Origin: Pseudanabaena sp. FACHB-2040
Lineage (GTDB): Bacteria > Cyanobacteriota > Cyanobacteriia > Phormidesmidales > Phormidesmidaceae
Direction of reading: 5' to 3'
DNA: 64,000 nt
NCBI RefSeq assembly: GCF_014696715.1
Contig: NZ_JACJQO010000011.1
Coordinates: 82,651-146,650 of the forward strand
Positions 45,100-52,476 of this stretch are shown piece after piece (position 1 is the stretch's first letter; every line of letters starts with the position of its first letter). The notes under the pieces are model-generated. The model was not told the origin of the DNA. It did not search any database and worked only from the letters and a program-made list of their open reading frames with translations. A program made the position numbers and the translations under genes.

Positions 45100-46359
45100 T
45101 TAGTGCCACTGGGGCTGGGTTGGCTTGGTCTCGACCAGCAGCCTACCCTGAGAAATGACGGCCCTGACTACTGGGCGACGGCGAATCGCGTCGTAGCGGT
45201 CGGTGGCATCGAGCACAATCAGGTTGGCTGCATTGCCCACCTCCAGGCCATAGTCCTTCAGGTGTAGGGTGCGGGCTCCGTGGTGAGTGACCATGTCATA
45301 GCAGGCGTTGATCTCGTCGAGTCCCGTCATTTGGCAGACGTGAACGGCCATGTTGGCCACGTCGAGCATATTGCCGGTACCGAGGCTGTACCACGGATCT
45401 TGAATGCAGTCATGGCCCAGACTGACGTTGAGGCCGCTCTGCCAGAGTTCTTTGACGCGGGTGACGCCGCGCCGCTTAGGGTAGGTATCGGTGCGGCCTT
45501 GGAGCGTAATATTGATCAGCGGATTGGCGATAAAGTTGATCGACGTGCGCTGCAAAAAGCCCATCAGCTTGAAGGCGTAGGCATTGTTGTAAGACCCCAT
45601 GGCAGTGGTGTGACTAGCCGTGACCCGACTGCCGCAGCTGCAGCGAATAGCGCAGGCGTTCACTACCTCTAGAAAGCGAGATTGGTCGTCGTCAATTTCG
45701 TCGCAGTGAATGTCGATTAGCCGGTCGTAGCGCTCGGCCAGATCAAAAATTCGATGCACTGAACGCACGCCATCTTCCCGCGTTAGCTCGTAGTGGGGAA
45801 TGCCGCCCACGACGTCTGCACCCAGCTTTAGAGCTTCTTCTAGGCGGGCTTCGTTGTCAGGGTGGCTGTAGATGCCGTCTTGGGGAAAGGCGACCACCTG
45901 CAGGGTGATCCAGTCTTTTACCGTTTCTCGCACCTCTAGCAGCGCTTTGAGGGCGGTGAGGCTGGCCTCGCTGACGTCGGCGTGGCTGCGAACAAAGAGA
46001 ACGCCCTGCTGGGCCTGCAGCTTGAGCGCGGCAATGGCTCGTGTCTTGACATCTTCTAGGCTGAGGTTTTGCTTGCGATCGCGCCAGATATCGATGCCTT
46101 CAAACAGGGTGCCGCTCTGGTTCCAGCGGGGCTCTCCGGCGGTGAGCACCGAGTCGAGGTGAATGTGAGATTCGACAAACGGGGGACTGACCAGCTGACC
46201 GCTAACATCTAGGGTGTGCTGGGCAGGTTGGTCTAGGTGGGGTGCGATCGCAACAATGCGCCCCGCCTCAATGGCAATATCTACCAGGGGATCGTCAGCA
46301 GACTGGTGGGCCAAACGGCACTGCCGCAGCAGCAAAGAAGCAGAAGAAGCGTCAGACAT
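45100..46359 (-). CDS. Cytosine deaminase-like amidohydrolase
   Basis: A 419-residue metal-dependent hydrolase resembling bacterial CodA. SHIHLDS (His65, His67) gives two metal ligands, followed by HCDEIDDDQSRFLEVV, VTASHTTAM and GHDCIQDPWYSLGTGNML, the characteristic CodA Asp region. A C-terminal HGARTL...LEVGNAANLIVLDA composite-barrel strand follows. It deaminates cytosine or a related N-heterocycle; the exact substrate is not certain. ATG 46359 was chosen because the upstream in-frame extension has no similarity to the family. The convergent amylase ends 8 bases away. Confidence 0.88.
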   Translation of the reverse strand: MSDASSASLLLRQCRLAHQSADDPLVDIAIEAGRIVAIAPHLDQPAQHTLDVSGQLVSPPFVESHIHLDSVLTAGEPRWNQSGTLFEGIDIWRDRKQNLSLEDVKTRAIAALKLQAQQGVLFVRSHADVSEASLTALKALLEVRETVKDWITLQVVAFPQDGIYSHPDNEARLEEALKLGADVVGGIPHYELTREDGVRSVHRIFDLAERYDRLIDIHCDEIDDDQSRFLEVVNACAIRCSCGSRVTASHTTAMGSYNNAYAFKLMGFLQRTSINFIANPLINITLQGRTDTYPKRRGVTRVKELWQSGLNVSLGHDCIQDPWYSLGTGNMLDVANMAVHVCQMTGLDEINACYDMVTHHGARTLHLKDYGLEVGNAANLIVLDATDRYDAIRRRPVVRAVISQGRLLVETKPTQPQWH

Positions 46360-46794
46360 AAAATTGAGCGAACCGAAAAGGCAGAGGTCTGAGGATGTTT
46401 TGATTCTAAGTTGGCCCCAGGTTAAAAACTGCCATTTTTGTAGCAACCCTGCAGCAGCCCCAAAGTGGCCCGAAAAGAGTCGCGATCTAGATCGGCTTGC
46501 CCTAGCCATTCTGCTAAGAATTATGAGATGAGAGGACTGAGCTTATCTGAGATCGGTGTATGGTGAAATTTATTTAAGTCTGAACTCTTGTAAGCCTTTA
46601 GGGTTAGTAGCTAGGGCTAATTGTCCAGTAAACCTATTCTGTTTAAGGGTCGGGCAGCAGCACTGTAGTAGATAGTGAGGACAGTAGAAAAGGAGCAAAA
46701 CCAAGCCGTATAAAGTGCTTTTGACCCAGGTTTCTAAGGGTGAGCTCGATACTCCAATCACGTTAAGAGTAGGGGTTGTTTTACCGTCTAGGCT
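46360..46794. other. Intergenic region between divergent genes
   Basis: 435 bases with no convincing gene; leftward and rightward frames here have no domains. The promoters of the deaminase gene and the gene at 46795 should lie here. No strong palindrome is seen. Confidence 0.45.
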
Positions 46795-47199
46795 ATGCAA
46801 ACTACCTGTTTCAACCACCACCAGCGCATCTGCCACATCGTTGCCAGCTACGGCTTGACCGGAGACGATCCGGTGCCCTTTGAAGATTACTTAGCTAGCC
46901 TAATGCAGGCGTTTCCAGAGCCCCTTATCGAACTGGCAATTGTCGAAACTTTGGTGCAGCAGTGGTTGCGGGTGCCCCTGCTGCGGGGCATCGAGTTTTT
47001 GCAAACGGCCCATCAGGTACTGCAGGGCTGGGATCCGGTGGTTGAAAGCCGGTTAACCCCTGGTCATTTTGAAATGATTACTGGGCTAGACCCTGCCCCC
47101 ATCTTCAAGGCCCTAGAAGCGATCATTCAAGACTGCTCTAGTGCAGCTGAGGGCATAGCCCGAGCGATCGTGCTTATCCCAACGACAGAAATACCGTAA
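46795..47199 (+). CDS. Conserved hypothetical protein
   Basis: A 134-residue soluble protein, largely helical, with YGLTGDDPVPFEDYLASLMQ and LIELAIVETLVQQWLRVPLL as prominent segments. No signal, membrane helix or catalytic motif is visible and no family was recognised. Its last 73 bases overlap the 3' end of the convergent comF gene, so the two transcripts would be antisense there. The codon-like composition and length favour a real gene, but this is not proven. Confidence 0.65.
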   Translation: MQTTCFNHHQRICHIVASYGLTGDDPVPFEDYLASLMQAFPEPLIELAIVETLVQQWLRVPLLRGIEFLQTAHQVLQGWDPVVESRLTPGHFEMITGLDPAPIFKALEAIIQDCSSAAEGIARAIVLIPTTEIP

Positions 47200-47849
47200 T
47201 GCCTAAGCGTTTGGGCGGCTGAGAGGGCCGTAGCGCCAGTAGTGTAAATATCGTCAATCAGCAAAACTGGCCCTGAGGGACGATGGTGATGAAAGGCTGG
47301 CCCCAGGGCAAAGGCTCCGTCTAGGTTGTGCTGTCTGGCCTGGGCACCCAAACCATGCTGGGCCTGAGTCGCCCGCACCCGCACTAGCCCCTGAGAAGCC
47401 AAGGGCAGGTTGGTCAGGCGGCAGAACCAGTAGGCCAAAAGTTCAGCCTGGTTAAAGCCTCGCTGGCTCAATTTATCGGCGTGTAGGGGAATGGGCACGA
47501 CAATGGGCTGTTTTTTCTGAGACGGGTGTAACCTGGGGTGCTGGTGCTGCCAGCACTGCCCCAAATAGCTCCCAAAAAGCTGAGCCAGAGCAGGCTTATG
47601 CTGATATTTGAGCAATCCCAAGGCCTGCCGCAGAGATCCCTGGTAAGCGCCCCAGGCTAACACCGGCAGAGGTGACTGCAGTCCCTGGAGTGGGGCCGAC
47701 AGACGATCCTGCTCCAGGCGTTTGCGGCAGCTGGGGCAGATGCCGCCGGGGGAGGTGCGATCGCACAGCGGGCAAGGCGAGGTCAAAAAAACATTGAGCA
47801 GTTGAGTCAAGGGCACGGTCAGCGCTGGCCCTGGTTTAGGCATAGCCAT
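47127..47849 (-). CDS. comF: ComF family phosphoribosyltransferase-like protein
   Basis: A 240-residue protein. An N-terminal zinc finger CPLCDRTSPGGICPSC (about residues 26-41) is followed by a type I PRTase domain with the PRPP loop VLLIDDIYTTGATALS and the QRGFNQAELLA segment typical of ComF/GntX. In naturally transformable bacteria, including some cyanobacteria, ComF is needed for DNA uptake or its processing. Length is normal. The 3' end overlaps the convergent gene at 46795-47199 by 73 bases. Confidence 0.92.
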   Translation of the reverse strand: MAMPKPGPALTVPLTQLLNVFLTSPCPLCDRTSPGGICPSCRKRLEQDRLSAPLQGLQSPLPVLAWGAYQGSLRQALGLLKYQHKPALAQLFGSYLGQCWQHQHPRLHPSQKKQPIVVPIPLHADKLSQRGFNQAELLAYWFCRLTNLPLASQGLVRVRATQAQHGLGAQARQHNLDGAFALGPAFHHHRPSGPVLLIDDIYTTGATALSAAQTLRHYGISVVGISTIARAMPSAALEQS

Positions 47850-48170
47850 AGGGTTCGGCAGAGTTCTAGCCCCATTTTGGCTGTAGCTGCGATCGCACCA
47901 GAAGCGTAGATCTAAGGAACTTTGGCAAATCTTTGGGTGCTCTGGCTCTGGTTGCGAGGGTGTAGAGTGAGCTGGGCTAGTCCGGGGCTCACTGCGGCTG
48001 CTGGGGAATTCTAACTGTGGACGTTTTTGAAGAACGCCCAGGTTTCATAATGAGGGTGGGCGATTTGTGGATATTTTTCACGAAACTGGGCAAGGGTTCA
48101 TTGTGATAGGAAGTTTTGCCGCTGCTATCGATGCAGGCACCGATTGCTCCATAACTCGTTAACCTAATTA
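47850..48170. other. Divergent intergenic region
   Basis: 321 bases between leftward comF and the rightward PEP-synthase-like gene. No gene is seen; an isolated GCGATCGC site occurs near 47890. Promoters for both neighbours are expected here. Confidence 0.45.
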
Positions 48171-50513
48171 ATGCTTCCTTTTCGCTTGCTGGCCCAAATA
48201 GCCGATGCAGATCTTGCTGCTGTCGGCGAAAAAGCAATGGCGCTTCGAGATCTAAAGCAGCTTGACTTGCCAGTGGTCGAGGGCGGAGTGTTGCTGGCTG
48301 ATACCTGGAGCGATCGGTTGGCTGAGGTGATCCAATCCACTGGCATGGGAGATCTCAGCCATCTAGACCCAAGCCAGCCTCAGGTGTTGCGACAGACGGC
48401 CCAGACCCTACGGCAAGCATTCCTAGAGCACCCTTTAGATCTGAACCTAGCTGATCTGTTGGAGCACGTGCAGGCCCCTTGGCTGCTGCTGCGACCGTCA
48501 CTGATTTTGGCTGGGCCGGGCCAGGGAACGCCTCAAGCAGCAGCTGAACTGTTGGGCCTTTTGGCAGCCCGCCCCTGTGTAGCCCGCCTAGATACGATCG
48601 CAACCGAGCTTAAACAGCTTTGGGCCGAGAGTCTGCGGGCGAGCAATCTGCTGGTATGGCGACAGCACTGCCAGAGCCTGCAGCAGGTGCAGATAGCCAC
48701 GCTAGTGCAGCCGCTTTACCCCTCTGAGATTAGCGGCACGATCATTCTGGGAGAAAAAACCTTTTCTCTAGAGGCGGTTCTAGGCTTAGGACAAGCGCTG
48801 GCCCAAGGGGCAGCGGTGCCCGCTCGTTGCCAGGGCAACCTGCTGCAGCTAGAGCGGATTAGGTGGCAGGCGGGCTACCAGGAGCAGGTTTACCGCCTGC
48901 GGGAAAAGCCTTCAGGGGTCAGCGTTGCCGGGCTAGTTGTGCAGCCAAGAGAAGAGCCAGAGCTCCCCGCTCCCCTTACCCTAGACCAGATGCAGGCGCT
49001 ACTGCGCCTAGGCCGTCAGGTGCAGCAGCAGTGGGGCCTGCCGGTGCGGCTGGAGTGGCTGATTTATAAGCATCCTCAGACCCGGCAGTCTAGTCTTGTC
49101 ATTACTCAAGTCAGCCGCTGGTGGGAAGCTCTTGAGGAAGGGGCCATCGCAAGCCAGGCTGGGGCTCCTGCGCCCGATCAGGCAGCCCTGCTGACTGAAA
49201 TTAGCGGGGTTGTGCAGGGCATTGGGGCAGCTTCGGGCCGGGCGATTGCCACGGCAGTTGTGCTGCAAGCAGGGTCGCTGGCGGCACAGATGACGCTGCC
49301 GCCGGGCTGTATTGTGGTGCTGCCCGATCTGCAGCCTGAGATGTGCGTGCGGCTTCAGGGGGTAGCCGGGATTGTCACGGTTCGTGGCGGGGCCACTTGC
49401 CATGCTGCCATTTTGGCTCGAGAACTGAATATTCCGGCGGTGGTGGGGGCTCCCCAAGCAACTGAACTGCTCAAAACGGGCGATGCGCTCTGGCTAGATG
49501 GAGACCGGGGCTTAGTCTATCTGTTGCCTGAGGATCAGGCCGGTCGCCCCCTGTTTGAGAGCCTGAGTAAAGCTCTGCCCACCGCCCCTAAGGCAGACCT
49601 GCTCGATCTGCCGGACGCTGCCGCAGGCTCTACAGCAACTCAGGTAATGGTTAATCTGAGCCAGGTGCAGCGGCTGGGTGACTTGCCCCTGGAGCAAATA
49701 GACGGGGTGGGGCTGCTGCGCTCAGAGTGGCTGCTGATCGATATGCTGGAGGGTCGCCACCCGCAGCAGTGGGTGACGGGGGGATATGGGGTAGACCTGC
49801 AGGCCCGGCTGGTAGAAAAACTGGCCCCCATTCTGGCAGCGTTTGCGCCGAGGCCTGTGCGCTATCGCTCGCTGGACTTGCGATCGCACGAGTGGATTAG
49901 CCTAGCTGGCAGCCCTCCCGCCGAGCCCAACCCGATGCTGGGCATTCGAGGCACCTTCAGCTATCAGCTAGATCCTCGCCTGTTCAAGCTAGAACTGGGG
50001 GCTCTGGCCGAACTGCAGCGCCAGGGTCACACCAACCTGCAGCTGATGCTGCCCTTTGTTCGCACTGTTGAGGAGTTCGTAGTCTGTCGCCAGTGGGTCG
50101 AGCAGGCCCGATTGTTCCAGGCTCCGGCTTTTCAGCTCTGGATTATGGCTGAGGTGCCTTCGGTGCTGTTTCTGCTACCGGCCTACCGGCAAGCCGGGGT
50201 ACAGGGCATCGCCATTGGCACCAACGACTTGACTCAGCTGCTGCTGGCCGTAGACCGAGACCAGCCGGTGATGGCTTCGGCCTACGATGAGCGTCACCCA
50301 GCCGTGATTGCGGCCCTGGCTCACTTAGTCCAAACTGCCCGACAGCAGGGGTTGACCTGCTCTATTTGTGGGCAAGCTCCGGTGCGCCATCCTGAACTCA
50401 TTGATGCCCTAGTACAGTGGGGAATCTCCTCTATTTCCGTAGAACCAGGAGCCTTGTTGGCTACCCGCCGAGCTGTTTTGGCCTCGGAGCGGCGGCAGCA
50501 GGGCCTGCTTTAA
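48171..50513 (+). CDS. PEP-synthase-like protein with degenerate ATP-grasp
   Basis: A 780-residue PEP-utilising enzyme family member. The N-terminal 330 residues align in order with the PPDK/PpsA ATP-binding domain (VGEKAMALRDL start) but the usual RSSATAED and QARP motifs are replaced (WLLLRPSLIL, ITQVSRWW). The phosphohistidine domain is intact: GGATCHAAILARELNIPAVV with His411. The C-terminal PEP barrel is also intact: GVGLLRSEWLL, IMAEVPSV, IAIGTNDLTQL and the catalytic-type Cys733 in CSICGQAPV. It might transfer phosphate between PEP and another acceptor instead of ATP; it could also be a diverged PEP synthase. Confidence 0.8.
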   Translation: MLPFRLLAQIADADLAAVGEKAMALRDLKQLDLPVVEGGVLLADTWSDRLAEVIQSTGMGDLSHLDPSQPQVLRQTAQTLRQAFLEHPLDLNLADLLEHVQAPWLLLRPSLILAGPGQGTPQAAAELLGLLAARPCVARLDTIATELKQLWAESLRASNLLVWRQHCQSLQQVQIATLVQPLYPSEISGTIILGEKTFSLEAVLGLGQALAQGAAVPARCQGNLLQLERIRWQAGYQEQVYRLREKPSGVSVAGLVVQPREEPELPAPLTLDQMQALLRLGRQVQQQWGLPVRLEWLIYKHPQTRQSSLVITQVSRWWEALEEGAIASQAGAPAPDQAALLTEISGVVQGIGAASGRAIATAVVLQAGSLAAQMTLPPGCIVVLPDLQPEMCVRLQGVAGIVTVRGGATCHAAILARELNIPAVVGAPQATELLKTGDALWLDGDRGLVYLLPEDQAGRPLFESLSKALPTAPKADLLDLPDAAAGSTATQVMVNLSQVQRLGDLPLEQIDGVGLLRSEWLLIDMLEGRHPQQWVTGGYGVDLQARLVEKLAPILAAFAPRPVRYRSLDLRSHEWISLAGSPPAEPNPMLGIRGTFSYQLDPRLFKLELGALAELQRQGHTNLQLMLPFVRTVEEFVVCRQWVEQARLFQAPAFQLWIMAEVPSVLFLLPAYRQAGVQGIAIGTNDLTQLLLAVDRDQPVMASAYDERHPAVIAALAHLVQTARQQGLTCSICGQAPVRHPELIDALVQWGISSISVEPGALLATRRAVLASERRQQGLL

Positions 50514-50619
50514 AGAACTGTAGACCTATAAAACTTCCACAGCCCCTAGCCTTGTTCCCCATAATCGAGCATTAGACGATGCAGCAATCTGCTTATAGGG
50601 GAAGACTGAGCACTAAACA

Positions 50620-52437
50620 ATGGGGGCTATGGAAACAGAAGTCTATCGGGCACTGCAGGAGTGCTGGCAGAGCTTAGAGGAACTGCATCAGCAGGTAAAC
50701 GGTTCTCCTGCCGAGGCTAATCGCACTACGCTGCAAGGCACTACCCGCCAACTGAGGGCAAACTTAGCCAGACTGGAGGGGCTGCTGCAGGCTCCGGAGA
50801 TCGGGGCTCAATCTTTTCAAAGCCTGGTTACGCCTTCTAATGCAGCTTCTGAGGCGTCTGTCGGGTCGCCCGACGGCGTTCAGGAAGCTAGCTTGCTCCA
50901 GCGCTGCTATCAAACCCTGGGCCTGCCTTTGGAAGAGATTAGCCGTAAATCTCTAAGGCAGGAGGGCAGCAATACCGACCGGGAAGAACGGCAGCGCATC
51001 GAGCAAGAGCTAGCCCATAGCAGGCGCTTGCTTGAGAAAATTGCAGATACTTCACCCCAGATGCTCTACATCGTTGATCTAGAGAGCTTTGCCAATATCT
51101 ATGTTAATCGCCAAGTTGAGGAGATGCTGGGCTTTACGGCAGCAGAGGTGCAACAGCAGGGGGCTCAATTCTTTGGTAACCTGATCCACCCTGAGGATTT
51201 GGCCGTAGCGGAGCCTCATCTGCAGCGGCTGCTGCACAGCCGGGATGGGGAAGCATTTGATCTGGAGTACCGGGCCCGCCATGCCGATGGTTCTTGGCGC
51301 TGGCTGCAGTCGCGGGAGGTCGTGTTTGGGCGCAATGCCCAAGGGGAGCCCACCCAAATTCTAGGTATGGCAATTGACATCAACCACCGCAAGCGCATTG
51401 AGACAGCTCTGCGTGAAAGCGAGGCCCGCTTCCGCTCGACCTCAGAGCAGTCAGCTGTGGGCATTTGCCACTGCGATCCGGCTGGCCGCTTTCTCTGGGT
51501 TAACCCGGCCCTGTGCCAGCTGCTGGGCTATACCGAGTCAGAGCTTTTGGCCCTCAATTTTCAAAGCATTACGCATCCGGCAGATTTACCCCGGGCTGGA
51601 GCAGACCTGTCCGGGCTGACCTGGCAGCAACCCGCTTGCTCTTTAGAAAAGCGATACTTGCGTAAAAACGGTGAAGCTGTTTGGGGTCAGGTTACCCTGT
51701 CGGTTGTCCATGACGACAGCGGTAACCCCTGCTACATTACAGGAATTGTGCAAGATATTAATCTCTGGAAACAGGCCGAAGCAGAATTGCGGGCCTCGCT
51801 GCGAGAAAAGGACTTGCTGCTGGCAGAGGTGCACCACCGGGTTAAAAACAATCTGCAGATCATCTCTAGTTTGCTGGAGCTACAGGTTAATCGGATTCAA
51901 GATAGCGTTGCCCAGGAAGCCTTACTCTCCAGCCAAAATCGGGTGATTGCGATGGGCTTGATCCACGAAACTCTTTACCAGTCAGGCAATCTGTCTCAGA
52001 TTGAGTTTGCTCAGTATGTCCGGCAGCTGGTAGCGGGCCTGTTTAGGATTTACGGTACCGATACTGCCCTACAGCTCAGCCTGGCGGTAGACGAAACCTT
52101 TTGCATCCCCAGCGACCTTGCCATTTCCCTTGGGCTCATATTAAATGAGCTGGTAACCAATGCCCTAAAGCACGGATTTTCTCGTATCCCGATGGGTACT
52201 CTCGTAATAGGACTGAGCTGCCCAACTCCCGGTGCTTATTGCCTGATAGTTAGCCACCCTGGCGATCGCCTGCCGCCAGCGTTTGACTTAGAGCGCTCCA
52301 GCTCTATGGGCCTGAAGCTGGTCAGGCTGCTGGCCCAGCGGATCCACGGCTATGTGACAGTGGAGCGAGGTCAGCAAACAACGTTTAAAGTTCAGTTTTG
52401 CTTACCTCAGTCCTCGCCTATCAGACCGCTTCGATGA
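50620..52437 (+). CDS. PAS-PAS sensor histidine kinase (HisKA_2 type)
   Basis: A 605-residue soluble kinase. An N-terminal helical region (about 1-100) is followed by a linker, PAS1 at about 135-255 (LEKIADTSPQMLYIVDLESF, with YRARHADGSWRWLQSREVVF as its PAC) and PAS2 at about 268-390. The HisKA_2 dimerisation helix VHHRVKNNLQIISSLLELQ contains the phospho-His. The HATPase has LNELVTNALKHGF and SSSMGLKLVRLLA. It has no membrane segment, so it senses an internal signal. The response-regulator/GGDEF gene begins 39 bases downstream (18 to its earliest in-frame start); the pair probably forms one operon and a phosphorelay. Confidence 0.92.
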   Translation: MGAMETEVYRALQECWQSLEELHQQVNGSPAEANRTTLQGTTRQLRANLARLEGLLQAPEIGAQSFQSLVTPSNAASEASVGSPDGVQEASLLQRCYQTLGLPLEEISRKSLRQEGSNTDREERQRIEQELAHSRRLLEKIADTSPQMLYIVDLESFANIYVNRQVEEMLGFTAAEVQQQGAQFFGNLIHPEDLAVAEPHLQRLLHSRDGEAFDLEYRARHADGSWRWLQSREVVFGRNAQGEPTQILGMAIDINHRKRIETALRESEARFRSTSEQSAVGICHCDPAGRFLWVNPALCQLLGYTESELLALNFQSITHPADLPRAGADLSGLTWQQPACSLEKRYLRKNGEAVWGQVTLSVVHDDSGNPCYITGIVQDINLWKQAEAELRASLREKDLLLAEVHHRVKNNLQIISSLLELQVNRIQDSVAQEALLSSQNRVIAMGLIHETLYQSGNLSQIEFAQYVRQLVAGLFRIYGTDTALQLSLAVDETFCIPSDLAISLGLILNELVTNALKHGFSRIPMGTLVIGLSCPTPGAYCLIVSHPGDRLPPAFDLERSSSMGLKLVRLLAQRIHGYVTVERGQQTTFKVQFCLPQSSPIRPLR

Positions 52438-52476
52438 GAGGCGCTGGCTCATCTTTTGTTTGCGGCTGTTCGTCCT

